A DNA stretch of 64,000 nucleotides from NCBI GenBank assembly GCA_013398055.1, contig VZRS01002425.1:124001-188000 (forward strand), given 5' to 3'. Below, piece by piece: positions 49,701-63,110 of the stretch. The DNA is from Ifrita kowaldi. Taxonomy: Eukaryota; Chordata; Aves; Passeriformes; Cinclosomatidae. The notes under the pieces are model-generated. The model did not search any database and had not been told where the DNA came from. It was given only the letters and a program-made list of their open reading frames with translations. The first letter of the stretch is position 1, and the number at the start of each line of letters is the position of its first letter. The position numbers and the translations under genes were made by a program.

Positions 49701-52680
49701 TAGTCAACAAATCCCAGTTCCTGTTCAATGAGAGTTTGTTGATAAATTTGTTTTAGTGACATTAAATTCCATTAAACATCTGTCCATATGTATGATGTGA
49801 CAGGGCTGAAACCTTCTTAATAAGACCTTTTCTCTTACTATATGTATCTGTAGCAATTTTCTTAAGGAGTTGATGTGTGAAACTTCTTTGTCTGCCAAAC
49901 CTGCTTTGTGTATCAAATTTTGAAGATGGAGATCTGCATCTTGATAGTAGACGATTTCATTCCAACACAGCAGGTTCTTTTGGGTGAGACCTACACAGGT
50001 GGTGCAATCCTTAGACCCTGTAGCAAAGCCTGCAGCCATTTAACGGATGAAGAGACTTCCTGTATGAGAGTGGTGTCTCAAAGGATGTTCCCAGCCCTCA
50101 GCCCACTTACACCAACACAAAAAAATGCTGATAATTAGGATGCGTTTTATAAGCTGCCTGCCTTCCAAGTTTACACACTTTGCTTTGGAAGCATCAAGGT
50201 GAGAAACAAAACCTTCAGATAAACCAAGTGTGAAACTGGAAAAGGCTTTTAGTAGGAGAGGAAGCATTCCAGAGCTGCCGATATGTCATTGACTGCCAAG
50301 GGAAACTGTTTGTGACTTGGATTAAAACAGAAGGAAATTCTCATAGGTAAATAAGCCTTTTTTTTGAAAGAAAGTCTGTACAAAGCATAATCTCTGATTA
50401 GAGATTAGTGATACAGTTTGTTCAGGGCTGACTGGGGGTATTATGCAGAAAGAGGAGTGAGGCAGTCCCAAGGCTGTAAATGGGACTCAGTAGGGAATGA
50501 TGGCCCAGAATATCACCAGGTGGTAGAGACTGGAGCTCATTCAGAGAGGAAGGCTGAGAAGACATGCAGGAGTCAACAAAAGTATGCTTAAGAAGAAATA
50601 ACTCATGTTGCATATTTCAATTACTTGAGTACAATTACTATCAACCTCTTTGCTTGCGTTTGTCTCAGCTGTTTGAAAACTCTTTGATGCATGCAGTTTC
50701 TTTTTTCGCTTCTTACTTACTAAATGTGGAAAGACATTTGAACTCTCTGCTTTTGACATACTAGAACAAGGTTTGTGTCTGTTGGACACCAACTCAGCTG
50801 CTGCATTATTTCCATGTTGGCGTAACTTGTGAATGACCCAGTGAGTAACAACTCAGTTACAACACTGTTGAAAATTTTTAGAGCCAGATTGGAGGAAGTG
50901 AGAAATTCTTGAAAGCAGACAAGCTCAGCAGGATCTGTAGCTATTTGTGATTAAGGTACATACTCAACATGTCTGTTTATAATGGATACTTACCACGGAG
51001 TTAAGCCTGAGCAGGTCAGTACAAGAAGGAACTGAAGACAATGGAAAAGTCTTTTTTTTTCAGAATTTTCCTTTTTATTGTTGATTTACTTCTATAAACT
51101 CTGTTAAAATGCAGAAATAAGACACTGAACATGAGTTAAAGCTGGTTTCTGAGATTCTGATTAGACACGATTAATAGATGTATGCTGTCCAAGAGCTGTC
51201 AGTGGAACAGCTGTCAGAAAAACACAGGCAAAAGGTGATGTTTTTTCCACCCAATATGGACTTCAAAAGGTCATGGAGAACTTTGCAGAGGCAAAAAAAA
51301 TGTCACTTTTAGAGTAACATTTGATGGCCGTTCGTTGTTTTCATTATTTGCTTTACATCATTACTGCTTTTGAGGAAGTGAACAAATAACACCTTGTTCC
51401 AAAGACATATTCCTGAGTTGTTTTAATCAAGTCATGAGTCCCTAGCCTGTAGGATTTCCTCAGGTGCCAAACACACATGGGCCACTGAGTTAAAACAGAC
51501 AGAGAAAAGCAACCAAGAGATGTAAAATAACTGTAGTTACAGCGGGTTTGGGAAACCAGAGCTATTATCTCAGAAGGGTTAAGAAAATTCCCTCAATGTC
51601 AAAAAGGGGAATTGCATGTGTAACATCATGGTAAATCACAGGATAAACAACTGTTATCTCTGCCCAGTCATTACCCTTAAACTGATCCATTAAAAATCAG
51701 TGAAAGAAACCAATGCTAAATTAAACAAAGATTTTGCTCTGATTTGGATTGAGATTTCTTTTCTGCCTATAAACACATCAGAAAGACAGATTGTGCCTTG
51801 ACTATTGGCTGGTCTACACTTGTATTTTGCTTTGAAAAGCACTTAATAGATTTATGTGAGTCTGTAGAATGAACTGTATCCAGAGTAAGAGCTTGCATAC
51901 CAGGCTGAAGGCAGATGCAGTTAAAGACAGAGGTGATACAAAGCTCTGAAAAAATATTTGGGCAATGGGAATCCTGACAGTCTCCTTGACTACCACATAT
52001 TGTGTGGTACAGTGGGTGATTCATGTTATACAACGGGATGAGTCCCTGATATGCTATTGCATATCTGCACAAGAATGTGGTTTTTCCATCTCCATCTGTC
52101 TCCCAAACAGTGTGAATACGTTGCAATATGTTTAAAGAGATCTTTAATTTGGTTAATCAGTCTTCACTCAGAGCTCAACTTTTTGCATGGTTGGAAATCA
52201 TACTTTCTGCTGGATTGCAAACGCCTGTTTTGTTTTGTAGTGCAATCATGTATTGCAATATCACTTAAAAAATAATTTCTTCTCTGTCACATTTCAGACT
52301 AACAGCTGAGTCATATCCTTAGTATTAAAATGGGATACAAACAAAATCTGAATGTATCTCATTTTCTGCCGAACCCTAGTCTGTTTTTATTTAAATTGCT
52401 ATATCCAGCCATACTTGAAGGCTGTTTATATGGTATATCAATTAAATCTCAACTTGTACTTCAGCTCTTTAATCAGTTCTGAGCTAGAAGTGATTTTATG
52501 TAGTTTAAGGCCAGCAGGAGCAGAGAATCTACTTGATTTTGTGTATATTATTATTTATTATTATAGTCTATGTATTGAGTTTCATGTAATGATACATATC
52601 TCTGTACTTACTAGGAAGTATATTGCTATAATACAGTGTGGTCTATTATTGTATAGTGTTGGTCTGTTAGATTCCACGTC

Positions 52681-52694
52681 AAAAAAAAAAAAAA
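52681..52694. repeat. A14 run
   Basis: Fourteen consecutive A after CACGTC. No polyadenylation signal or retrogene body was recognised upstream. Confidence 0.9.
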
Positions 52695-55600
52695 TACATG
52701 TACATCCTTCTTAGTGTCATTTTTACACTGGGTTTTTTTTTCTGAAAGAGGCATTTAACCTAAATATTGTGTTGCCCAGTGCCACGTTTTTAATGTCTTT
52801 GGTATTTGGGTTATGAGGGTAGCTTGTAGGATGCTCTTCAACAGCAATTACAACCTGGCCTCTTTTAGCAACAGTATAGTTTTGTTGCAGTTAAATATTA
52901 TGATATCTAGCAGATATCCCCAAGACAAAGTCAGACACATTATACATATTTTTCTTCCTATGTAGTAAGAGCAGAAGGAATATTTTCTTTTCTTGCACAG
53001 GTGAAGTGGTCAGTAACACATGCACGCCAATACTCCAACCTTTTCCTGAATAAAGCTCTAACTCCTGTTATCCAAGAACCTGATTCTACTCCTGTGAACA
53101 TTGTCCTTGCAGTAAATTACCATCTTCCTATCTCCTTTAGCCCCCATGAGATAGTGCTTAAAAGAAGGGTCTTTTCTGCCCTATTTTTTGGACACCTTTA
53201 CATACTGTATGCCAGTATCTAGATCCTACCAGTGAATTCTCTCTTAGATCCTCTAAGCTGGTGCTTCACACACCTGTAGATGACACCACATGTAAAGGAG
53301 AAAAAAATGGAGAAAATAAAAATAACAGAATGGGAAAGTTAAAGAAAACCAAGGGGAATAAATAATGAAAATTAAATTAATTTAAATGAATTAACAAAAA
53401 CTTAGGAATAGCAGTGGCAAGATACTATCCATGGTTGCAGCATATATGAGAAATTCAGATGCCTTGAATTTTTCCTGAAATTTACATTTTCAGGAAAAGT
53501 AGCTTTTAAATGAAGAGTACTGTAAATATTTCTATTGCTTTACATATGAAAAATTAATTCAAAAGTATATGAGAAAACAATAGTTTTTATATTGTTTATT
53601 TTTATATTTTTCATTTTAAATGTTTTGGAAGCATTTTCTAGAAGGATATATGCAATAACTGGTAAATGCTGTGTAAAAATTACACTTCGCTATTAATACA
53701 TTGATATGCATGTTTTTCATTTCAAAGAGAAATTACGATTAATTATTACAGCATGCTCATACTTTTGATAAAATATTAATAGATTTAATTTTGCAGAGAT
53801 TGACAGGCCAGCTAGGGCTTGATTTCCCACTTGAATTTTTGCTCACTGCTATTAAGAAGAACTATGTAAAGCGTCACAATACGTGCAGAGATACTGTAAA
53901 ACCCAGCATGACAATGTCATCTTTTCATGAATGTTGGTTGAGAAATAACTGGCCCTGGCTGTAAAATTTCCAAAAAAATAAAAATTAAAACAAACAAAAC
54001 CACACAGTAGTTGCCATATTTTCTTGAGTGAAGTCAGGGGTATTGGGAGAGGGTTAGAGCTGCAGGGATGGTGAAGAGTCAGGAATAAGTGCAGTTGGCA
54101 GAAAAGATCAAACACACAGCAGAAAATACCAGATGACTCAGAGAAAAAGACACTAGATTACATTTTTTATTTCTTTCCATAGACATCAATATTAAATGCT
54201 TTTGGAGAACAAGAGATGAACTCTCTTGTGAGTTAGTGTACCTGACTTTGTCAGGCTCTGGGACTGCTTCAGCTGGGACTCCTCCTCCTGGGAATGACAG
54301 TTTCATTACGACGTCTTTTCGGAAGTTCACTGATCATCTTCGTTCTGTTTTTGTATATATTTATTCTTCCCCAGACCTTCCATAGGGGGGTCTTCTACTT
54401 CTCAAACTAGAGTCCCACTACATTTTTGCAACAGTAATTCTGACTTCTTTGTTGAGTCTGGGGAAAATAGTAAGAAAATTAGGCAAATCCAAGCAATATA
54501 ATGCAGTTTAAAGCTACCTGGTGATACTTGCAGTTTGTGGGAAGTATGTTAAACTGGAGAAGGTGGCAAATAACTAAGTGACGTTTTTACCTAGGATCAT
54601 ACCAAAATTTTTGTTGCAGTTGGTTAAGTGCAGAGTTCCACTGGGTACAAATTCCTCCAGTAAAAGTGTTAACAGACTGAGATCATGAGATTATGTTGCA
54701 GGGAAATACAAGACTTGCTTTCGTTTGTGTTGGATCTTTACCATGAGCTGTGTATAGCAGGAAAGGGTTTTATGTGTATGAATAAGAAGTAAAGGTGTGT
54801 GTCCATGGGCAGGTGTCATAGCACTGATAAAGAGCCCAGAAGTGAGGGCTCTTTTACAATAATTTCTGCATGCTTTGAAGAGCTCTCACCGTGCTCAGAG
54901 GAGCAGTCAACATTGCGAAGAACAGATCTGCAGATGGAGACAAGATCCCCTGCCAGGTTTTAGATATCTTAGGGCTGTGATATTTTAGTGGAGTTGTTGA
55001 ATATTTTAGTTACTTGTTGAATTAAAATCAGAGAAGTAATTTATTTTCTTTAAGGTTAAGTTAGAAAAGATGGAGCTCAATATTGCCGTGAAGCCATGTA
55101 TTTTAATAAAAAGCACTTTTTTTTTCATTACTTTAATAGGGTTTGCTTAGGTATATTCTTCTTTTGTAAAATTGCTAGTTGAATTTAAACATTGTAAGGC
55201 CATAAATACAAATCACTGAACAACTGAACAGTCTCTTTTCCAGTTAGAAAGCTTGATTTGGAGATCATATCCTCAGGAAATATCTGAAAGTGCTGCTAAT
55301 GACATTTCATTTTCATGAAGTTTGTGTCCCTGGGGTTTGGCAAAGAATCCTATTTCCTCCCTCCGTGCAAAGAAATAAGGTACTTCATAGGAAAGCAGAT
55401 GTAAATCTGTCCCCACATACATGTCCCCCCAAACTCCATAGTAGTCTATATGAATCCTCTTTAAAAATACATAGATCTTAAGCCAGACAGGGGCATATCG
55501 ATACACTGAGTCAAATTGTAGGACTGCACTTACCAAAGAGATGTAGAAAACATCTTGAAGATGATGACTGGTCAGTACAGAATTGTCCAAATTAAACAAA

Positions 55601-56511
55601 TGAATATTGTAAAAAGAATTTCTCCCTTCATGTACAGGGATGTGTACAGTTGTCGATATTGTAAGGTTTTGTATCAGCACTGGGTTGTTAGTGAATCAAA
55701 TTAAAGATTATCTGTTTAACTAGAGTGTAACTGATTAAATATTGAACATTTATTCTGTATAATTTCATTACTTTCTTCCTTGTGATACACTGCACTTTGC
55801 AGTGTGTTACTTTTCAGATATTTGGTGATTTTCTTTACTGTTTTTCTCTCTGACTTGCCATTGTTAGTTCCTAAGCTCCAGGAAAAGCTGGAATTTATAA
55901 TGATGCTTGTCTAACTTGCCGTTAAGTCTTTTTTTTTTTTTAAATTACTTTAAATAAAGCATTCTGCTGTGATATAGTCAGGGGAAAATGATAAGAAATT
56001 TATTTTTCACCTATTTTCTTAAATGAGGCTAATGCAGCTGTAACATCTATGTGTCAGAAACTTCAAAATAAAAAAAATCAGTTTGAGTAAAGACTGTAAA
56101 GGTGTTAAAGCTTTATGAGAACTCATTTCTTGGTCAAGGAAGCCTCAAAATGCTATTTTCCTCAAGGAAAAGCAAAACTTTAACGTTTAGCGATGCACAT
56201 TCCATTTTGTGCATTTTAGCTGTCCCAAATATCATCGTGTAGTGATAGTAAATCCATTCTGCTGCCTTATGAACCAAATAGTCAAGGCACTTGAGTCAGG
56301 CTTGCAGTACAGAAGTGTGCTGGGTAGGACAGGGACGGTGGCTGGGAGGGATCCCAAACACAGCAGCCACTGAGAAAGGATGCTGAGCAGGAACTGAGAC
56401 CAAGGGTGTGGGAGTTGCCCTTGGGGTTTTTATGGTGGAGTCAGCAAGGTGCGATTTAGATAACTTTGAATGGCAAATGCAATTTTGTACTAGTAATAGT
56501 AGATTTTCTTC

Positions 56512-56600
56512 TTCTGTTGTTTTGTTTTTTGTTTCTTCTGTTGTTTTCTTTTTGTTGTTGTTGTTGGGGGTTTGCTGTTTTGTTCGGGTCTTTTTATTTT
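56512..56600. repeat. T/G-rich low-complexity tract with (TTG)5
   Basis: TTCTTCTGTTGTTTT occurs twice, followed by five TTG units at 56552-56566 and a G run. Confidence 0.85.
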
Positions 56601-56893
56601 CCAATATTGGAATCTGATAGTTGAGAGAAACTTCAGCAGTAAAGTATTTCAGCACCAAGGAAAAAATTTAGGTCTTTTATTTCCTTTCTCGTAGTTGAAA
56701 CATATTTGGGGAAAATTTAGTACTTCCAATTTCCTTCAAAGTTCTGTGATGATGACCTCTTGAATAGAGTGAACTTTTGAGTGATGCTTAATGTGTACAT
56801 GGGGGCATTAAAACCATTTTGGTTTACTGATTTTGGATGGGCACAGGTCTTTTGAGGAAAGAAAGGCTGTTATTAGCCTCTGAGCCTCACAGA

Positions 56894-57055
56894 CCACTTA
56901 ACTGCCTGCAGGCATACCAATTAAGTGGAATTATCATCCCAATTAACCATTGTCCCTTGCCAGTCAAAACTCATTTGGTTTAATTCAGCTTCCTTGGAAA
57001 AGTCCTAATTAACCATATTTCGTAATTATCTGTGTCCTGATTAAGTGAAGTGTAC
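56894..57055. promoter_or_regulatory. Cluster of homeodomain-type motifs (candidate enhancer)
   Basis: Seen: CCACTTAA (56894-56901) and its exact reverse complement TTAAGTGG (56921-56928), with a perfect 12-bp palindrome TGCCTGCAGGCA (56903-56914) between them. CCAATTAACC, CCTAATTAACC, GTAATTATC and TGATTAAGTG follow. Known: TTAAGTGG resembles NK2-type sites and TAATTA is a general homeodomain core. Enhancer function is inference; TAAT motifs are common in AT-rich DNA. Confidence 0.3.
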
Positions 57056-60000
57056 TAGTACAGCCTACATTAATAAAGGATCATTTTCATTTTGTTACTT
57101 AAATAATTTTCAAAAATAATGGTTTATGGGTAGCATTCTCAGGTAGTGAATGTCCAGATTTGGGTTTTTGTTCTAGTAGATGCAGACTTAAAAGTCAGTT
57201 GAGCCACTGAAATAAGTAATTTCTTCTGGACTTGCCAAGAAAGTGTCATTTATAAAGAAAGACGACAAAGGTGTTTGTATGTCCTGTTTTCGGCTGAAGA
57301 TTTTACTGAGGTGTGATGCAGCCATGAGTTAGTACTTTGTCTGGTGAAATCTGCCATTGCTTCTTGATCTCAGAAGATCTTTGCAGAGACTTATGAACTG
57401 AGATGTGGAGCCAGATTTTTTGATCTATTTGGACACAGTTATGCACCGAATGTCTCTGCCACACGAAACACATTCAGGTTATATTCAGTATTTAGTCACT
57501 TTGCTGTTTGCTTCAAGGTACAATTTAGTTTGTTGACAGAGGACCTCTCTGGGTCTGTGCTCCTGGGTATGTGACCTGCTAATAAACATGAAACTGAGTT
57601 GCCTGCAAGTTGTATGTGACCCTGATACTTCACATCACATCAATTAAACAAGGTGATAGAAGTTGTTGGGAGGTGGGGTAGCACTTGAAGTTAAAAGCCT
57701 AAGATAGCTCATTCATTTTATTAATTATACTGTGAGTAGAGTTGCCTTTGTAATGTTATGTAGCTGAATTTACTAATCAATAAGGTCATAATGATTTGCA
57801 TCCAAGAATATCAAGTCTTGACTACACAGGAACATTTAGGAAAGGAGGCAGAAGGGAATCAGTTACAGGTAGATAGCAAAGTTCTTCTGTAGATGTGTTC
57901 TAAATCAGGAATAAAGTATCTGAATACAATTCTGCACCCAGACATTTTCTGTGCCTTGTCATGAAATCTTAAATGATTTGCCTGAACTTGCCTACACTAC
58001 CTTGTCAAAAAATGTCGAGGCCCTTTCTGAAGCCTTGTATGACTTGTTACCTTCACTAACTTACTCAACACAGGCTTAAAATCAAGCAAACTTGGTCTTC
58101 AGTTCTGAACAGGATATTGCAGGAATTCACCCTGCTCCCTGATTTGGCAGAGCTATGGCCTAAAAGTGTCAGCCTGTGGTAAATATGCATAGACAGAGTT
58201 TTCTGTGATACAGAGGTTTTCATAGTGGTCGTTCATAATCACATAAGTCATTCATGTTGTTCTCAACAACCAGGTTTCCAAAATAGTCTCAGGACAAAGC
58301 ACGTAGACCCTCAACTTTCATTCCCTGACGTGTGGTGGGTGCCAGGGGGCCTTGCCTGGTGGAAGGAGCTCTCATGGATGCCTGAGTGAGATCTACTTCT
58401 TTCAGCAACTCTGATCGTTCCACTTTCTGAGTTAACCTTTTTTAGCATCTTCTTTTATGGCAATCTGTCCACGACCAAGCTGAGAGGAGTCGGTACCAAG
58501 AGCCCCATATGCAAGAAATAATCCCCACAGTAACACAGAAAAAGCTAATCAATTCTAAAATATTAAAAACGTAGCATACAACAAAGGGACATTATTGTGC
58601 AAAACTGATAACCAAAACGACCAGGAGGTACGCAGACTCACAAAGAAAGAAAAGAAAAGCCTTTTTAATCTTTTCTGGGTGGCTTAGGTATCTCTGTTTA
58701 TGTTTTGATCAGATAAAAGCTATAGTGAAAGTGGAAAGAAAATGTCAGTAGCTTGATTGCTTTCACAGTTTTTACTGTGGGAGATATTAAAAACATTAAC
58801 AATAGATGGTATCATAAGAGGTTTCTGATAATTTATAATTCTCTCAAGCCAGCTGGGAATAAAAAAACTTGAAAACGTTTCCCAAGTGGAAAATCTTTCT
58901 GTCACAATGAAATTTTCAGTTTTTCAGTCTTTTATGCTGTGACTTTTCTGTCAAACATGGTTGGGATGTATTGAGTTAGGCAATATTAAAAAAAATAATA
59001 ATTCTCTAGGGTAGTCCTTCAGCACTGTCACATAATTTGAAAACAGTTGAACCACGCTCTTGTCAATCTTGCCAAGCTGAGATAAAGTATTTTCATTCAT
59101 GTTTTTTCTTAAGGTGTGCTAGCTCTCAAGATTTGCTTAAGTTTTTCAGTTCCTCTGACCCTCGATAACACATAAAATCCAAATTGGAAATCAGCACACT
59201 TTGGTCAATGATTATGGATTTGACATGTATCATCCTCAGAAGTGAGGGATCAATGTTCAGCTCATATTTGCCTTTGTATATTTTGAAGATAAATGAAGTA
59301 AAATAGGTTTTATTTAATTTTCTGTTGGCTGAATGTGTTGTATAGTTATATTGATGACAATGCTTGAAAGTATAAATCACAAATGACAAAATTGCAAAGC
59401 CAGGATTTCAGGAATTAAGCTGCCAAGGATTAGCCAGGTACCCATATCCTTTTGGGCATAGTTCTGCAAGTAAACTGTGCAAGGCAATTTAAAATGGAAA
59501 TGTTTCTTTTAGCTGTGAACACATAGTTTATCACTTAAAAAAAACCAATGCCAAATTTCACTCATTAATTGCTTTTTGTATACAGGGCAAATGCAAATTT
59601 CACATTTGTTCATATGGAAAAGTGTAGAAATATAGTATTTCACAATTTTTTCTTTTTTCTCACTGCTATATAGACCGTTACAACACATCAGTGTTCCTAG
59701 GAATTGAGCTCATTGCAGAAAAGTCAAGGAAAATAGTAGAAAAGCCTTTGAAGGATAAAGTGTAGTGCTTGAAATGGAAGCTTCTGAAGGCATGATAGGG
59801 AGTTCCAGCGCTCAAGAAGAAAAGCCTTGTAGAAAGCTGGAGTTTTTCCTGATTTTAATTGCTCGGTATTTTTTTTGCCTTTGAGTAGTACCATCAACAG
59901 GAAAACACTCGGCTTGTAAACATGCCAATTATGACTTTGTGGGATTTAACGATGGAAGAATAATGCAGGTAATCTCTATCCTCGGGCCAGTGCTGACTGT

Positions 60001-60415
60001 TCTTTACAAAACAATCTGTGTGCCTTGTAAAAGAAGTATAAAAATAGTATATGGCAAAATCAGAATTACAGATATTAAATTCACTGTATTGTTTTTGTGT
60101 GTAGCTTGTGAAAATGCTGTTACATTGAAGTAGCAAAAGAAATGCAAGTTGAAAATAATTGCTATGCTCAGTTACAAGCTGTTTTGAATTTTTGTCAGTC
60201 TCCTGAAAGGAGTAAGCCAGTCCAGATTTCACCAGAGAGTTATTAATGCCAATTCCAAATTGTAGCAGTTGGTTATGACCTTATCCCTTTTTTAATCTGC
60301 AGATACCATGTGCCTCTGTGTGTTTCTGTGAAGAAAAGTTCCAGAAATTCCCTACCTGTTGTGTAAAATATTTTCTTTTACTCGTCCTAGCTTAATGGAC
60401 TGCCGTGTGCCCCTT

Positions 60416-60443
60416 GGGTTGGGGGTGTGGGCAGGGGGAGGGG
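60416..60443 (+). other. Potential G-quadruplex motif
   Basis: GGG, GGGGG, GGG, GGGGG and GGGG runs with loops of one to three bases lie within 28 bases, an isolated G-rich block in AT-rich intron. Being on the sense strand, it could also form in the pre-mRNA. Confidence 0.65.
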
Positions 60444-62714
60444 TGAGCTTTGTTGTATTACAGTTCCTTATTCAGGATATACATGGTCAAATTATTTCAT
60501 TATTTTTGTAAACCTCAGTCTTATCCTCTTCAATATTTACCGTGTACTTTTCTAAGTATATATGTTAATAATTATTTTAGAAATTTTACATTAATGTAAA
60601 ATTCTTCAATGTAGCATTTAAGACTACAGAGAACATCCGAAAGTCATCCTAAACTTTTTTATTTACAATGTTGTCAAAACATTGCTGGCAGCTGTGAAAT
60701 CCCTTGGGGAGTGCTAAATCAAGTAATTGTAAGAATGAACTGTAGGGGTATGCAGTTCTCTCTTGTCAGTGAGTAACTTTTCCACTCTATTCTCTGGCAA
60801 CTCTTAAATACATTTTAATTCGTTGACCAAATTCATAGTTATTAAACAACTTAGACAAAATTGGAAGAAATTTAACTTTGTTTGTAACATTTTAGTATGA
60901 TACTAACTCGTATTCTGTAGCTGTGCCACACTGGGAGACCTTCACCCCCAATTGCTTATAGAGAACTGTGAGAGTTGTATAGTAGTCCAGAAATACAGAT
61001 AGGTATTTCATTATTCTACCTGCTGTATTTCAAGCTTAGAAAAACTGAAAATGTTCCCCAAATAAAAAGAAAAAGAAGGTCTAACAAGATGATGAAGCCA
61101 GGAGTTTTGGTAGGCTGACCCTTCCACTCTGGCCTCATTATTGAATATAAATATATAAAAAGTCATGAAAGCATGACAAACAAACTACAGGAATTATCTT
61201 GTTAATGAATTTTAATAAATTCTAATTGTCAGGAATAAGAATTAACTTCTAGCTAAGGTTGTTGAACATTAAATCCTGAGATTAAAACACGTATCCAGAG
61301 AGTAGTCCTCACCTTAGGGGATACTAAATTCTTACCTGCAGGTCGTATTAGCACAACAGGAAGAGTGGTATGTGCCTTCACTCCTCCATAATGTTCTACT
61401 CATCTCCTAGTACATGGATTGATGATTCACATACCTGTCTAGAAAATGTGGTTCTGAATTCCATCGAGCAAGCTGATCTCAGACTCCCAGGGCAGAAGCT
61501 CCAGCAGGGAAGCTGTGGCTTCAGCTGTGGTGTTTCCTCTTCTGTACTTGTCTCTTTTTGCTGTTTGAAGACAGCAACACCAACTGGTACATTTTATGAG
61601 ACACCAGATGCTGTAAATGTGTACTGGGCATGTGTGATATATAATGCAGAGCCTCTCACAGCACTGCAGTAGACCTGGAGTTCAGAAATCAAGCAGAAGA
61701 ACTTGTACCATTTAAGCCTGCATAGGTTGTGAATTAGTGCCAAAAGAAAAACTTGTGCTCAAGAAAACCTTGGAAAAAAAGAAGAAAAGGAAACTTAATA
61801 AGTTTTTTTGCTTTCAAGATCAGATAAACCAGAAAAAGGTCAGGATTGTGGTTATAATTTTAGAGCTAACTCTGTCTTCCTCTCAGTTTTGGTGTCCATG
61901 GCTTTCAATGTTCTAGAAAACAGAAAGCAAAAGGCAGATTTGATTTTGCATGTACAAAAGTCTTGTTTTATCATCTACAATTTATAAAGAGAAGGCAGAC
62001 ATTGTAATATTCAAGTGTAGGTAACAAATCTGCTGTTAAATTTTCCATTATTGCAAAGAAATTGTTTTGATCAATATTTTAATTTCACTTGGGCAGGATC
62101 TCAGCAGATGGTTGTCATAAACTCCATTCCTCATTTTGGAAGTAGCATTCAAATCTATCCAGCTTGGCACTAACTACACAGACTAATTTTCCTTTATTTT
62201 TGTGCCAAAAGAAATAGGGCATGGAGAATATTTTTTTTAATTATTTTCAACTTTTATTAACCAATATCAGAACTGCCTAGCCTGTGGTTGCTCTATCCAT
62301 AAATCTCCTATGTTTTATAGTTTTATCAGAAAATTTACAGTCAGTTATTAAGCAGCAGTCATCTAAATGACTGATTGTTAGCATTACTGGGTAACTTAAT
62401 TAGAATAATCCGTACATTTTCTTGGTACTACTGTTGCCCAGTGGTGAGTCTGAGTGAAATGGTTGAGCCTAAATTACAAGCCATTTGAGAAGAGAGAAAT
62501 TCAGAAGACAAAAGAACAAAGTTGTCACTCTTGAAACTATTTAAATAAAACTTCCTCTTATTTTTGTAGCACTTCTGATTTTTTTAATGGGGAACAGTTC
62601 CTCACTGTGTATTTGTGTGAAGGGAAGGAAGGTTTCATTGTCCGCAGAGACTCTTCTCCATCCATTGTCCACCTCATCCATTACCTTGGTCTATACACAA
62701 TTGTGTTGGCAGGG

Positions 62715-63110
62715 TTGGCCCTCAGCTGCACAGGGAAGGGAAAACAAAACAAAAGGCTCCTGGGTTGGGATAAGGACAGGGAGAGATCACTCAGTAGTTA
62801 CTGTCATGAGCAAAACAGGCTTGACTCGGGGAAATTAGTTTAATTTATTACCAGTCAAATCAGAGTAGGATAGTGAGAAATAAAAACCATATTTTAAAAA
62901 CACACATGCTCATCCTTCTTCTTGGGCTCAACTTCACTCCAGAATTCTCTTCCTCCTCCCCACGGTGGCAGGAGGGGCATGGGGAATGGGAGTCATGGTC
63001 AGTTCTTCACCTGTTGTCTCTGCTGTTCCTTCCTCCTTAGTGGGAGGACTCCTCACACACTCTCCCCTCTCCAGTGTGGGGTCCCTCCAGGGACTGCAGA
63101 TGGATTTCTG
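62715..63110 (+). mobile_element. LTR-like dispersed repeat (type B), shortened copy
   Basis: It shares with the 29402-30480 copy, in the same order and strand, CAGCTGCACAGGGAAGGGAA, TGGGTTGGGATAAGGACAGG, GAGAGATCACTCAGTAG and GTCAAATCAGAGTAGG, then GGGCTCAACTTCACTCC and a GTGTGGGGTCCCTCC segment. It passes directly to GACTGCAGATGGATTTCTGC, so most of the central repeated region and the 3' part are missing. Ends are approximate. Short ORFs across it are by-products. Confidence 0.75.

Larger units (their letters stand above)
44018..62714. other. Long intronic spacer without recognised genes or repeat families
   Basis: About 18.7 kb of AT-rich sequence. I found no exon, RNA gene, CR1 or LTR. 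Minor items are a 14-A run (52681-52694), a T/G-rich tract with (TTG)5 (56512-56600), a homeodomain-type motif cluster (56894-57055) and a G4 motif (60416-60443). The longest ORFs (46263-46679 + and 55273-55680 -) show no known domain. Confidence 0.55.

Noticed and set aside
55273..55680. 135-codon ORF on -
   Set aside because: No recognised domain or promoter-like context, and AT-rich surroundings.
29402..63110. The two type B LTR-like repeats read as the ends of one provirus
   Set aside because: They are 33 kb apart with a host exon between them, differ strongly in structure, and no internal retroviral genes lie between.
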